This document shows positions 42,540 to 54,021 of a stretch of 64,000 nucleotides of DNA, piece after piece; positions within the stretch are counted from its first letter, which is position 1, and each line of letters starts with the position of its first letter. The notes under the pieces were generated by a model. It was not told where the DNA came from. It worked only from the letters and a program-made list of their open reading frames with translations, and ran no database searches. The translations under genes were made by a program, and so were the position numbers. This stretch comes from Thiohalocapsa sp. PB-PSB1 (GTDB taxonomy: Bacteria > Pseudomonadota > Gammaproteobacteria > Chromatiales > Chromatiaceae). The stretch covers positions 4,898,001 through 4,962,000 of the forward strand of contig CP050890.1 in the NCBI GenBank assembly GCA_016745215.1, given 5' to 3'.

Positions 42540-45500
42540 GCAAGCCCATGCAACACCGTGGTGACCTGATCGGTCTGTTCGCTCATCACAAGGTAGCGGC
42601 CAACCTGCTGATGATCATCATGATTATGAGCGGGATCTTCGCATTGGACCGACTCAACGTACAGTTCTTTCCCAGCTTTGAACTGGACATCGTCCAGGTT
42701 CGGGTCATCTGGACCGGCGCCAGCGCCGAGGATATCGAGGACGGCATTACCAATCCGCTTGAACAACGGCTGCGCAGCACGGACAACCTGGACAAGATGA
42801 CCTCTACTTCCAGCCAGGGAATTTCCTCTATCACGATGGAGTTCAAGGAGGGTACCGACCCGCTGCTGGCTCTTGACCAAGTGCGTCGATTCGTCGACGA
42901 GTTTCGCAACCTACCGCTGGATGCGGAGAAACCCGAGGTGTCGTTGCTGACACGCTACGAATCGGTTGCCCGCCTGTTGATCACGGGTTTGGACGATCCG
43001 GCGGAAATGCGCAATCTGGCGCGTCGATTCGAGTCAGAACTGCTCGACCGCGGCCTTGACAAGATCGACATCAAAGGTTTACCGGAAGAGGAAATCGCCA
43101 TTGAGGTAGATAACGCCCAGCTCCAGCAACTCGGGCTCAACCTAAGCGATATCGCCCAGCGCGTGGCCGACTTTAGCCGTGATTTGCCCGCCGGCTCGGT
43201 AGGAGGGGGCGAAGGTGCTCGCGAGTTGCGCAGCCTCGACAAACGCCGCGATGCGCTTGAATTTGCGCGCTTGCCAATCCGCAGCGATGCCGAACTGCGC
43301 ATCAACCTGGGCGACGTGGCCACAATCGAACGCGGTCCGCGTGACAACACGATCAATGTCAGCGTCGCAGACAAACCAGCAGTGGAAATCATCGTCCGAC
43401 GCTCAGAGAATGGCGATACTCTGGAGGCGGCACGCACTCTGGCAGAATGGCTCGACGACACTCGTCCAACGCTTGCCCCCGGCGTCGAGATCACCGTCTA
43501 CGATGCCTCCTGGGAATTAGTGCGCGATCGCATTCTATTATTGGTGCGTAACGGTCTCGGCGGTCTGCTGCTGGTGGTGCTGATCCTCTACTTATTTTTG
43601 ACTGGCCGGGTGGCATTCTGGGTCGCCTGGGGCATCCCCGTCTCATTCGCCACAACATTGTTCATACTCTATCTGGCGGGAGGCAGCGTGAACATGATCA
43701 GCTTGTTCGCGCTGATCATGGCTTTGGGAATCATTGTCGACGACGCCATCGTTGTCGGCGAGGATGCCATGGCCCATTACCAGATGGGCGAGGCGCCGTT
43801 GCTGGCGGCCGAAGGCGGCGCACGACGCATGCTGGCGCCGGTGATCGCCTCGTCACTAACCACTGTCGCCGCATTCCTGCCGCTGATATTGGTAGGGGGT
43901 CGAATCGGTAATATCCTTGGTGCAATTCCGCTGGTGATCATCTGTGCCATTCTGGCTTCCCTGGTGGAGAGTTTTCTGGTGTTGCCTGGGCACCTGCGCA
44001 ATGCCTTTGTGCATTCCCACAAGGTAAAATCGGAATCCGTTCGCGCACGGTTCGACCGCCTCTTCGAGCATCTGCGAGACCGGCTATTCCGACCTTTTGC
44101 CGAATTGGCCATCCGCAATCGCTTTACCACGGTTGCCACCGCACTGGCGATGCTGGTAATCGCCGTCGGCCTGATCCATGGTGGTCGGCTCAGCTTTGTT
44201 TTCTTTCCCACGCCCGAATCCCAGATCCTGAACGCCAACGTGGCATTCGTCGCCGGCACGCCGAGGTCCAAGGTCGACGACTTCCTCGCACACCTGGAGG
44301 CAACACTCTACCAAACCGAACGCGAACTGGATCAGGGCAAACTGATCAACATCGCGCTTGCCTATCATGGCGCCAAGAGCACTGGCAGTGCTGCCGCCGA
44401 CCAGCTCGGTGGTCTAAGCATCGAGCTGATCGAGCCGGATGCCCGGGTCGTGCGCAATAACGAGTTTATTCGCGCCTGGCGCGACAATATCCAATTGCCG
44501 TCAGGACTCGAGAGCCTAAACATAGCCGCCCGGCGGGTTGGTCCGCCCGGCCGCGATCTGACCATCCGTTTGACCGGCGTCGACGCGCAACAGCTCAAAG
44601 CGGCCGCCATCGACCTGTCGGAAACCCTGGGCGGCATCGACGGAGTACTCGAGGTCGAGGACGACATGGCATTTGGCCGCGAGCAGCTGATTTACTCGCT
44701 GACACCGGCCGGCGAGGCATTAGGCTTAACGGTCGTTGATCTGGGCCAACAACTACGTGCCGCATTCGATGGCCAATTGGCGCAGATCTTTCAGGACGGC
44801 TCGGACGAGGTAGAAGTACGCGTGCGCCTGCCCGAGGCCGAGCGCAATCGCTTGAGCAGTCTGCAACGACTCAATATACGCACGCCAGATGGTCGTTCGG
44901 TGCCCCTCATGGCCGTGGCCGAATGGCGTTCACGGCGTGGTTTCGAGGTACTGCGCCATGCAGACGGCCAACTCGCGGTGGAAGTCACCGCTGACGTCGA
45001 TTCCGTTGTCAATAACGCCAACCAGATTATCGAAACTTTGAAAAAAGGTCCACTCAGCGAACTGCGTCAAAAATACGGCATCGATTACTCATTCGAAGGG
45101 CGCTCCGCGGATCAAAGCGAGACCCTGGCAGACATGCGCAAGGGAGGAGTCATGGGCCTGATATTGATCTACCTGATTCTCGCCTGGGTGTTCTCGTCCT
45201 ACGGCTGGCCACTGGTCGTGATGGCTGCGATCCCGTTCGGTCTTACCGGCGCGCTATTCGGACATTGGCTCATGGGAATCGACCTGACCATTCTGTCTTT
45301 GTTCGGCATGTTCGGTCTGTCCGGCATCGTCGTCAATGACTCCATCATTTTGGTCGCCTTTTACAATAACCTGCGCGCTGATGGCTTGCCGGTAGCAGAG
45401 GCGCTGGTGGAGGCTGCCTGCCAGCGCCTTCGGGCGGTATTGCTGACCTCGCTCACGACCATCGCAGGATTAACGCCGCTGCTGTTCGAAAAGTCCTATC

Positions 45501-45664
45501 AGGCCCAGTTCCTGATTCCCATGGCTACCTCTATTGCTTTCGGTCTTGCCTTGGCTACACTGCTGGTGCTGCTGATCATCCCATCTTTGCTGTCGATACA
45601 CGAGAGCGTGCATACCCAATTGCGGCGATGGTTCAGGTCAACCGAGCTGGCGACAAAGGGGTAA
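42536..45664 (+). CDS. RND-family efflux transporter permease
   Basis: A 1042-residue AcrB-type inner-membrane proton antiporter with 12 expected helices and two large periplasmic loops. The proton-relay pair is seen in TM4 (ALGIIVDDAIVVGEDAM). The second-half TM10 block has GLSGIVVNDSIILVAFYN. The N-terminal FPSFELDIVQVRVIWTGASAEDIE and porter region EKPEVSLL are typical of the subgroup that includes heavy-metal-unrelated, poorly characterised pumps, unlike drug-type AcrB/MexB. Translationally coupled to the adaptor. No regulator or outer-membrane channel gene adjoins. Substrate cannot be inferred. Confidence 0.93.
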   Translation: MSKPMQHRGDLIGLFAHHKVAANLLMIIMIMSGIFALDRLNVQFFPSFELDIVQVRVIWTGASAEDIEDGITNPLEQRLRSTDNLDKMTSTSSQGISSITMEFKEGTDPLLALDQVRRFVDEFRNLPLDAEKPEVSLLTRYESVARLLITGLDDPAEMRNLARRFESELLDRGLDKIDIKGLPEEEIAIEVDNAQLQQLGLNLSDIAQRVADFSRDLPAGSVGGGEGARELRSLDKRRDALEFARLPIRSDAELRINLGDVATIERGPRDNTINVSVADKPAVEIIVRRSENGDTLEAARTLAEWLDDTRPTLAPGVEITVYDASWELVRDRILLLVRNGLGGLLLVVLILYLFLTGRVAFWVAWGIPVSFATTLFILYLAGGSVNMISLFALIMALGIIVDDAIVVGEDAMAHYQMGEAPLLAAEGGARRMLAPVIASSLTTVAAFLPLILVGGRIGNILGAIPLVIICAILASLVESFLVLPGHLRNAFVHSHKVKSESVRARFDRLFEHLRDRLFRPFAELAIRNRFTTVATALAMLVIAVGLIHGGRLSFVFFPTPESQILNANVAFVAGTPRSKVDDFLAHLEATLYQTERELDQGKLINIALAYHGAKSTGSAAADQLGGLSIELIEPDARVVRNNEFIRAWRDNIQLPSGLESLNIAARRVGPPGRDLTIRLTGVDAQQLKAAAIDLSETLGGIDGVLEVEDDMAFGREQLIYSLTPAGEALGLTVVDLGQQLRAAFDGQLAQIFQDGSDEVEVRVRLPEAERNRLSSLQRLNIRTPDGRSVPLMAVAEWRSRRGFEVLRHADGQLAVEVTADVDSVVNNANQIIETLKKGPLSELRQKYGIDYSFEGRSADQSETLADMRKGGVMGLILIYLILAWVFSSYGWPLVVMAAIPFGLTGALFGHWLMGIDLTILSLFGMFGLSGIVVNDSIILVAFYNNLRADGLPVAEALVEAACQRLRAVLLTSLTTIAGLTPLLFEKSYQAQFLIPMATSIAFGLALATLLVLLIIPSLLSIHESVHTQLRRWFRSTELATKG

Positions 45665-45744
45665 AGACCACGGCGGCCAAGGTTCGAGTTCAAGGGACTG
45701 TTGGTCTGCCTTGCAAGCAGTCAGATCACCAAACATCTAGGGCA

Positions 45745-47157
45745 TCAATCCGACAGCGGCACCAACTCCGTCAGCCCACCTTCGTTTTTGACGTCCAGCT
45801 TGCCGTAGGCATCGTACAGTGCGGCTTGTAATGCCTCCTCGATGACCGGATGATAGAAGGGCATGCGCAGCAGATCACCGACGCTGAGGCCCTGCTCGAT
45901 GCACCAGCAAAGCAGATGCGCCAGGTTCTCGCCCTTTGGACCGACCATCTCGCCACCAAGCAGACGACCACTGGCCTTTTCCGCGTAAATGCGCAACAAA
46001 CCTCGATTCTTGCCCATGATCAGCGCGCGACCGACCGGCGCGAACTGAATTTGGCCGATGACCGTACTGGCGGAGTCTAGTTCGCTGAAGCGTCGCCCGA
46101 CAGCGCAGATGTTGGGGTCGCAAAAATTGATAAATAACGGTGTTTTGCGGCGGAATGCCCTGGTTTGGCCGTGAGCCGCATTCCAACCGGCGATCTTGCC
46201 CTCATCGCCGGCCTCATGCAGGATCGGTCGTTGGCCGTTGACATCGCCAGCGATGAACACCGGCAATTCGGCCACTTGCATGCTGTTGCTGTTGAATCCG
46301 GGTAGCCCGCGCTCGTCCAGCGGCACGCCCAAGTTTTCCAGCCCAAGCCGTTCAATGTTCGGTACCCGGCCAATACTGCAGAGCACCCGGTCTACCAGTA
46401 CATTGTGCTCGCCCGCGCTGACGCGTAATTTTTCGCCTGCCTCTTCAATCTCGGCCTTCTGCCCCAGATACAGCGGAAACTCTTTGCTGATGATGTCGAT
46501 GGCAGCCTGATTCACCTGCGGGTCAGTGATGCCAGCGATGCCTTGCAATTGATCAAAGCCAGTCACTTCGACGCCAAGTCGGTGCAGACTTTGGCCAAGT
46601 TCCAAACCGATGGTGCCGAGACCGATCACTGCGATCGATGCCGGCAAGTCCGCGAGTTCGAACAAGCTGTCAGTGGTCAGGATGCGCTCGCCAAACTGCT
46701 GCCACGGCGCTGGAACCAAAGGCCGCGAGCCGGCGGCAATGACCACCGCGCCAGCGCGGATGCGCTGCTTGCCAACCTCCAGCAGAGTTGGCTCGATGAA
46801 GCGGGCAAAGTCCTGTATAAACAGACTCTCTGGCATGTCATCGGTGCTGTTGGTTAACACCCGATCGACAAAGATGTCGCGAAGATCCTGCACCTTTTCC
46901 ATGACCTCGCTGCTCGTGCGGGTTAGAACCTCATTCCCGCCCACGCCGTGCTTACCCAGATAAGTGTGGCGGTAATGGTCTTCGGCTAATTGGATCATGG
47001 CCTTGGATGGCATGCATCCGACACGGGCGCAAGTAGTCCCTAGTTCGCCACCGTTGATCAGTACAAAGGATTTGCCGGCCTTTCGAATCTGGCTCAGGGC
47101 GTTCAGCCCAGCACTACCAGCGCCGATGATGGCGACATCGACATTGCGTTCTTCCAT
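45745..47157 (-). CDS. FAD-dependent pyridine nucleotide-disulfide oxidoreductase (dihydrolipoamide dehydrogenase-like)
   Basis: A 470-residue flavoprotein. The FAD motif is DVAIIGAGSAGLNAL near the N-terminus; the redox-active disulfide is in GTTCARVGCMPSK (C-x4-C). The NAD(P) motif is VIGLGTIGLELGQSL. The FAD site GDVNGQRPILHEA and the dimerisation domain with the active-site pair in FYHPVIEEAL complete the fold. It is not next to 2-oxoacid dehydrogenase genes, so the substrate (lipoamide, glutathione or another disulfide) is open; I would not name it lpdA. The ATG at 47157 follows AGGAG by 7 nt, overriding longer frames. Confidence 0.9.
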   Translation of the reverse strand: MEERNVDVAIIGAGSAGLNALSQIRKAGKSFVLINGGELGTTCARVGCMPSKAMIQLAEDHYRHTYLGKHGVGGNEVLTRTSSEVMEKVQDLRDIFVDRVLTNSTDDMPESLFIQDFARFIEPTLLEVGKQRIRAGAVVIAAGSRPLVPAPWQQFGERILTTDSLFELADLPASIAVIGLGTIGLELGQSLHRLGVEVTGFDQLQGIAGITDPQVNQAAIDIISKEFPLYLGQKAEIEEAGEKLRVSAGEHNVLVDRVLCSIGRVPNIERLGLENLGVPLDERGLPGFNSNSMQVAELPVFIAGDVNGQRPILHEAGDEGKIAGWNAAHGQTRAFRRKTPLFINFCDPNICAVGRRFSELDSASTVIGQIQFAPVGRALIMGKNRGLLRIYAEKASGRLLGGEMVGPKGENLAHLLCWCIEQGLSVGDLLRMPFYHPVIEEALQAALYDAYGKLDVKNEGGLTELVPLSD

Positions 47158-47414
47158 TGGATTCTCCTGTGGGACTTTCTGTTCTGACGTGGATGGTATT
47201 GAATCGGAATTGTGCGTGGACAGCGCCAGCAATACGGCGCATGCTGCAAGCATGCCGTTTACAGTTGTTCTGCGATCGGCTATTTTGCCTATTTTTAATC
47301 GTTAGAGCACCCTGCCCCGAAGTTTCTCTATCTGGTCAGGTGCCGGCTCGGGTTTGGGAATCAGCATACTCCCAAGCCGGCTTCTTCACCTGCTTGCAAT
47401 CCACGAGCTTAAAT

Positions 47415-48815
47415 TTGAGCCCAGCTACCGACAATCTGAGCGTCACAGCTTCAACTTCGACCGATTCCTCTGCCACACGGCAAGCACACCCAGCGCTGCA
47501 GTTTAGTATCGCACCTGGAGGTTCTTTGCGCGGACGCCTGCGTGTGCCTGGCGACAAATCCATCTCGCACCGCTCTATCATGCTCGCGGCCCTAGCTGAT
47601 GGCGAGACCCAGATCAACGGCTTTCTCGAGGGTGCCGACAGCCTCGCAACCTTGGCGGCTTTTCGCGCCATGGGAGTTACTATCGATGGGCCTGCGCATG
47701 GCCAGGTCCGGGTAGTCGGCGTTGGGATGAATGGCTTGAGTATACCGATCGGACCACTCTACATGGGCAATTCCGGCACATCCATGCGCCTGCTCTGCGG
47801 GCTTTTGTCCGGCCAACGCTTCGCAACTACACTCATTGGCGATCAATCACTGTCGCGGCGACCCATGCGCAGAGTCACAACACCGCTGTGCAAAATGGGA
47901 GCGCGGATCGAAACCACCGCGCAAGGCACCGCCCCCCTGCACATTGCGCCTGCTAAGCGTCTTATCGGCATCGACTATCCGATGCCTGTGGCCAGCGCTC
48001 AAGTCAAGTCAAGCCTATTGCTCGCAGGGCTGTACGCCGATGGCGAGACCTGTGTACACGAACCAGCGCCGACTCGCGATCATACCGAGCGCATGCTTGC
48101 CACGCTGGGCTACGAGGTACGTCGTGACGGCGAGCGGATCTGCGTGACTGGGGGAGGCAAATTGCACGCGGCGCCCATCACTGTACCGGCGGACATCTCA
48201 TCCGCTGCTTTCTTCCTGGTGGGCGCTGCAATTGCACCTGGCTCGAACCTGACTCTGGAGCAGGTAGGTATCAACCCAACACGCATTGGCATCATTAATA
48301 TTCTGCGCGCAATGGGCGCTGATTTGCGTATCCAACGCAAGCCTGATCTTGGCGCCGAGCCTGTGGCAGACATCCTTATACGTTCGGCAAAACTGAACGG
48401 TATTACAATCCCTCTGGAACAGGTACCACTGGCCATTGACGAATTCCCAGCCCTGTTCATCGCCGCCGCCTGCGCCGAGGGCCAAACCCTGCTCACCGGT
48501 GCCGAGGAGTTGCGCGTAAAGGAGAGCGACCGGATCGCCGTGATGGCCGAAGGGCTGGCCGCGCTTGGGGTACAGTCGGTCATCTTGCCGGATGGCATCC
48601 GCATCGAGGGGCGTGGCAATGCGGCAGCAGTGTTTAACGGAGGCAGCGTGCACAGCCATGACGACCACCGCATCGCCATGTCCTTTGCCATGGCGGGCCT
48701 GCGCGCTGCAGCACCAATCAAGATTCTCGACTGCGCTAACGTCAATACCTCTTTCCCTGGCTTTGCCACGCTGGCAGCGCGCGCAGGGCTCGCCATCTCG
48801 GAGCAAACCCGATGA
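47415..48815 (+). CDS. aroA: 3-phosphoshikimate 1-carboxyvinyltransferase (EPSP synthase)
   Basis: EPSP synthase, the sixth step of the shikimate pathway (shikimate-3-phosphate + PEP). Core motifs: RLRVPGDKSISHRSIMLAALADG (substrate-binding K-S-x-S-x-R), LYMGNSGTSMRLLCGLLSGQ, DQSLSRRPM, AQVKSSLLLAGLYA, LRVKESDRIAVMAEGL and SHDDHRIAMSFAMAGL. The GNSGTSMRL form, without the classical LGNAGTAMRP, points to a class II-type enzyme. The start is uncertain: the frame is open from 47157 but the enzyme core begins near 47510. I chose TTG 47415; an ATG at 47241 is also possible but would add ~60 unlikely residues. It overlaps cmk by ATGA. Confidence 0.93.
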   Translation: MSPATDNLSVTASTSTDSSATRQAHPALQFSIAPGGSLRGRLRVPGDKSISHRSIMLAALADGETQINGFLEGADSLATLAAFRAMGVTIDGPAHGQVRVVGVGMNGLSIPIGPLYMGNSGTSMRLLCGLLSGQRFATTLIGDQSLSRRPMRRVTTPLCKMGARIETTAQGTAPLHIAPAKRLIGIDYPMPVASAQVKSSLLLAGLYADGETCVHEPAPTRDHTERMLATLGYEVRRDGERICVTGGGKLHAAPITVPADISSAAFFLVGAAIAPGSNLTLEQVGINPTRIGIINILRAMGADLRIQRKPDLGAEPVADILIRSAKLNGITIPLEQVPLAIDEFPALFIAAACAEGQTLLTGAEELRVKESDRIAVMAEGLAALGVQSVILPDGIRIEGRGNAAAVFNGGSVHSHDDHRIAMSFAMAGLRAAAPIKILDCANVNTSFPGFATLAARAGLAISEQTR

Positions 48816-49531
48816 ACAGCAACGCCTCCCCTCGAGAGTCGCTTCAGCTACAAGTCGCTCCTGTCATTGCGATCGACGGCCCGTCCGGGACAGGTAAAGG
48901 CACCATTGCCGAGGGACTTGCGCAACAACTCGGTTGGCATGTGCTCGACAGCGGTGCGCTCTATCGAAGCCTGGGTCTAGCAGCGACGCGTGCTGGCCTG
49001 GATCTGGACGATGGAGCGACGATGGGAGAACTGGCCCGGCGCCTGCAGATCCGCTTCGAGGGCAACCGAGTGCTGCTTGATGGAGACGACGTGAGCGAAG
49101 AGATCCGGACCGCGGAGGGAGGTGTACGAGCCTCACGGGTTGCGGTACACGCCCAGGTACGTGAGGCGCTCATGTTGTTGCAGCGCGCTGCGGTGCGCCC
49201 TCCAGGGCTGATCGCCGACGGACGCGACATGGGCTCACGGGTGTTCCCAAATGCAGTGCTCAAAATCTATCTCTATGCAACCCCCGAGGAGCGCGCGAAT
49301 CGTCGCTATAAACAGTTGAGAGACAAGGGGATGGATGCTAACATGCGCGATCTTATTCGAGAGCTTCGCGAACGCGATGACCTCGACAGAAATCGCACCC
49401 ACAGTCCACTCACCATCGCCGATGGTGCAATCGTGATTGATTCAACAGCACTTTCTATTGCTGATGTGCTCGCGCAGGTCGTTGCACAAGCGCAACAGGC
49501 ACTTGCAAATACTGGGTCGATATCTGAATGA
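48812..49531 (+). CDS. cmk: Cytidylate kinase
   Basis: A 239-residue CMP/dCMP kinase. P-loop IDGPSGTGKGTIAEGLAQQLG (about 20-40), the nucleotide monophosphate-binding LDSGALYRSLGL, DGRDMGSRVFPNAVLKIYL and the lid RRYKQLRDKG, then RDDLDRNRTHSPL. It recycles CMP for nucleotide and lipid synthesis. The aroA-cmk-rpsA order is the classical gammaproteobacterial arrangement. It overlaps aroA by four bases and is 200 bp upstream of rpsA. Confidence 0.95.
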   Translation: MNSNASPRESLQLQVAPVIAIDGPSGTGKGTIAEGLAQQLGWHVLDSGALYRSLGLAATRAGLDLDDGATMGELARRLQIRFEGNRVLLDGDDVSEEIRTAEGGVRASRVAVHAQVREALMLLQRAAVRPPGLIADGRDMGSRVFPNAVLKIYLYATPEERANRRYKQLRDKGMDANMRDLIRELRERDDLDRNRTHSPLTIADGAIVIDSTALSIADVLAQVVAQAQQALANTGSISE

Positions 49532-49732
49532 CTCATGCAGATTCATCGAACACGAGCAAGCAGGGCGCAAATTGTCACGAGCGGACAGCATGATATGACT
49601 TGCCAACAAAAACCGGTCGACACACCCGTCGGCTATTCTTCAACTCAACCCCTTATTTTGATTGGAACGTCCTCGCGGTGAGGTCGTAGTTCAAATGAGG
49701 GCCAGGCAGCCAGCCGGGAAATTTCCAAATCC

Positions 49733-51412
<1,680 letters not shown>

Positions 51413-51454
51413 TGTCTCGCTGAGTTGACTTTCTCTCCTCTTTGCTGCTCGGCT

Positions 51455-51481
51455 CGGGCTCGATTAGTGATTCCGAGCCCG
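51455..51481. other. Hairpin in the rpsA-ihfB intergenic leader
   Basis: CGGGCTCG and CGAGCCCG form a perfect 8-bp stem with an 11-nt loop, 30 bp before the ihfB ATG. No T-tract follows, so it more likely affects RNA stability or translation of ihfB than ends transcription. Confidence 0.45.
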
Positions 51482-51510
51482 TGCTAAATCTGTATGACGG
51501 GCATGCTGAT

Positions 51511-51864
51511 ATGATGAAATCCGAACTGATCGAGACCCTGGCAGAGGGCCAAAGCCACCTCGCCAATAAAGATATCGAACTTGCAGTGCGCTGCATTCTG
51601 GAGCAGATGAGTACCGCTCTGGCCTCTGGCAATCGTATCGAGATCCGCGGTTTCGGTAGCTTTTCCTTACATTACCGCCCACCACGCGTAGGCCGCAATC
51701 CAAAAACCGGTGATTCTGTGGCCCTTTCCGGCAAGTACGTTCCACACTTCAAACCCGGAAAAGAACTGCGGGATCGGGTCAATGGTGCCTATCAAGCAGA
51801 ACTTGCACAGCAAGCCGAAGAACAACCTGAGACGGATTACCAGGTTGCTGCCAATGCAAATTAA
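51511..51864 (+). CDS. ihfB: Integration host factor subunit beta
   Basis: A 117-residue IHF-beta of the HU/IHF family. MKSELIETLAEGQSHLANKD, RIEIRGFGSFSLHYRPPRVGRNPKTGDSV (DNA-binding beta arm with the intercalating proline in RNPKTG) and GKYVPHFKPGKELRDRVN are near identical to E. coli IhfB; a C-terminal tail of ~20 residues (QQAEEQPETDYQ) is extra. IHF bends DNA and assists sigma-54 promoters such as the one proposed for prkA. ATG 51511 gives the M-x-K-S start typical of the family. The gene follows rpsA, the usual order. Confidence 0.95.
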   Translation: MMKSELIETLAEGQSHLANKDIELAVRCILEQMSTALASGNRIEIRGFGSFSLHYRPPRVGRNPKTGDSVALSGKYVPHFKPGKELRDRVNGAYQAELAQQAEEQPETDYQVAANAN

Positions 51865-51946
51865 GCTTGCCCCGCGGCAAGGCGGCACCGAGCCCTTTTA
51901 ACAGCACTGGCAGAAGCCGGTCATCAACGCAAACATAGATGCCCTA

Positions 51947-52518
51947 GTGATGGTGCAGAAACAAGCTAAACAGGTTTTTGGCTTGGGTGTCACCTGCCGA
52001 CTCATTCGGTACCGCTATCGGCGTCGGCGTCGGTATCGAACTGACCAACTCGCTATCCGCCAAGCTCCTCGCTGACCGCCTAACCACGCTGTCCGAGCTT
52101 CGTGAGCATGGCCACAAGACGATCGAGCAGTGCCTTTTGCTTGCCGTTGTCGTCTGCGGACAACGCATCGCACACCAGCGAGCACGTCCTCAATCGCAGC
52201 GCACTCCAGCGCCGAGCCTCGTGCGATTTCAAACGACCGGCGGCGATCCCCGCTCGTCGCTTTGCCGTTACCCGCGGCACTGTTCAGCGCGATGGCCTAC
52301 GATGCGCGCCTAAGATGCGCACAGGCGTTGATCCTTCGCATTACGCTGTCCTTTCACATGCTCGCAGTCGCGCTAGGCCCAGCCGACAGACTCGATGGCC
52401 GCACGCTAGACGTCGCGCTTCTCATGACCGAATGGCATAGGGCGTTTTCTCTCTCGATTCCGATTCCGATTCCGATTCCGATAGTGGCCCCGACCCCGAT
52501 TGCACTCCGCCGATGTCT
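51947..52518 (-). mobile_element. Four-helix-bundle gene cassette, copy C
   Basis: Same ends as copies A and B (GTGATGGTGCAGAAACAAGC / CACTCCGCCGATGTC). The left hexamer array is the shortest of the three (about 52012-52040). It sits in the intergenic space downstream of ihfB, so this copy interrupts no gene. Confidence 0.8.
52040..52438 (-). pseudogene. Four helix bundle protein, copy C
   Basis: Starts MPFGHEKRDV, then TAG; RAAIESVGWA then TAG, as in copy A. SALECAAIEDVL is broken by the same frameshift as the others, and KALLDRLVAMLTKLGQRG closes it. Non-functional. Confidence 0.75.
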
Positions 52519-52580
52519 GGATAGCGTTGTATAGGTTATTCATGAACCGCTACCTAGATGGCGCAGGCGGACAAGCGAAC

Positions 52581-52881
52581 TAAGGCGATTTCTGTCGAGA
52601 AACAGACCACCTAGCGCTCTGCTGCGGAAATCGCGAAACCATTCGCAGTCGTTGTCCGAGTTGTAATCCTGGTCGTCATCGATAATCCATGATGAGCGAC
52701 AACGACAAACAGCAGAAACGGTAGCGGGGCATCCGCACAGCTGCACTAGCTTGTTTTCTCGTCCGGCCTCGACATCGCAGCAACCCGCCCATAGAGCAAT
52801 TCTGGGGGGGTTGCCGCTTCGCGAAGGCAAACGAGCATCCGGCGGCGCCAGTTGGTCTATTTTTCTTCGGCAATCGCCTTA
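52581..52881. repeat. PAL1 palindromic repeat, copy 12, with nested insertion
   Basis: Left end TAAGGCGATTTCTGTCGAGA, right end CTTCGGCAATCGCCTTA. A PAL3 element (52615-52745) is inserted within its left arm, flanked by CTAG on both sides (52611-52614 and 52746-52749). The right end supplies the stop of the membrane-protein gene. Confidence 0.9.
52615..52745. mobile_element. PAL3 element nested in PAL1
   Basis: CGCTCTGCTGCGGAAATCGC to GGGGCATCCGCACAGCTGCA, flanked by CTAG duplications. Related to 35718-35872 but with fewer triplets in the arms. Confidence 0.75.
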
Positions 52882-53862
52882 GTTTATTTCCTGAAGCGAC
52901 CTGAACTGTCGAGTTGAATATGCAACCCAGGCCGGATATTGAGAGCAGGCCAGCAACATGACAGCGCCAACATACGCCATCGTATAGCGCAGAAATAATT
53001 CCAGGTTACTTGCGCCGTAGTCAGTACGATCTGGTGTCAATAAAAAATCCAATGCTGATAGAGTCGAGCTAGGGCTACCCACTTTCTGCTCGAGAACCAA
53101 AAACAGAATACCGTAAGATAGCGGAAGAAATACTGCCACGGCAAAGCCTGTCAATATCGTGCCCCGAAACACGTTCGCGGAGCGCTCCGCGACCAGTGAT
53201 GCGATGCAAGCGAGGCTAAGCAGCCAGATAGAGAATCCAAACCAAGACAGCGGGGATGCGTCTCCCCGGAGCAGCTCCGTTATGTTATCCGTGGCGGCAC
53301 TGATCACAACCACCCAGTATCCTAAGATGAGAAAAATGCCTTGAAACAATACCCACCAGAGAACGCGCCGTGGCGCATAAGCCAGTGTTACCGCATACAA
53401 TAGTGCCATACCACCCGAAATGGGCAAAGAAAACATTAGGAATAGCCCGATAAATCGGATCAGTCGCTCCAATTCATCACCTAGACCCCAAATGGGTAAG
53501 CCGAGCAAATCGTGGATGCTAGAAATTGGGGTGGCATAGCGAAACCCTAGAAAAACGATTACCGCATGCACGAGAATGCCCACGGGAAACAACCAGACAT
53601 AGATCCATGGCAGCCGGACCAGCTGTAGGCCCAATATGGCCGGAGGTCCGAGGGCGAATAATACGATCAGTGCAAATAACAACGCCTGAGATAGGGACGG
53701 ACTCGTGCCGAACAGCTCGCGAATATGATAGGGACTTCCTGATGATAACGCGATCGCATAGAGCATCAGAGTGGCAATGACCAAGATTACCAGAACGCGT
53801 GGTAACCAGAATGCCGCAGCCTTTTTGAGACCCTCGGGACCATAGACGCGTCGAATAGACAT
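52879..53862 (-). CDS. Multipass integral membrane protein, unknown function
   Basis: 327 residues with about eight hydrophobic helices, for example LPRVLVILVIATLMLYAIAL, LLFALIVLFALGPPAILGL, FPVGILVHAVIVFLGF, RFIGLFLMFSLPISGGMALLYAV, VLFQGIFLILGYWVVVISA, WFGFSIWLLSLACIASLVA, TGFAVAVFLPLSYGILFLV and TMAYVGAVMLLACSQYPAWVAY. The middle resembles YIP1-like membrane proteins only loosely; I would not assign it. It begins right at the nuo operon end, in the same orientation, 160 bp after nuoN. Its TAA stop is the end of a PAL1 repeat. ATG 53862 has GAGGAG about 8 nt upstream. Confidence 0.7.
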   Translation of the reverse strand: MSIRRVYGPEGLKKAAAFWLPRVLVILVIATLMLYAIALSSGSPYHIRELFGTSPSLSQALLFALIVLFALGPPAILGLQLVRLPWIYVWLFPVGILVHAVIVFLGFRYATPISSIHDLLGLPIWGLGDELERLIRFIGLFLMFSLPISGGMALLYAVTLAYAPRRVLWWVLFQGIFLILGYWVVVISAATDNITELLRGDASPLSWFGFSIWLLSLACIASLVAERSANVFRGTILTGFAVAVFLPLSYGILFLVLEQKVGSPSSTLSALDFLLTPDRTDYGASNLELFLRYTMAYVGAVMLLACSQYPAWVAYSTRQFRSLQEIN

Positions 53863-54021
53863 TCAGCTCCTCTTCACCCACAAGAGAAAATCTCTACGCC
53901 TTACTGAGATCCATCTCCATCAGGCGCAGCGCCTGAACGTGAGCGATCCTGGCCGTATCTGCTGATCATCCCATGCTTAGGAAAAGTTCGCGGAGCAGGG
54001 AAGGCTACATCTGGGCTTGAA

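Noticed and set aside
47157..47414. N-terminal extension of aroA from 47157
   Set aside because: The extra ~85 residues are unlike any EPSP synthase, and the region must hold the promoters of two divergent genes.
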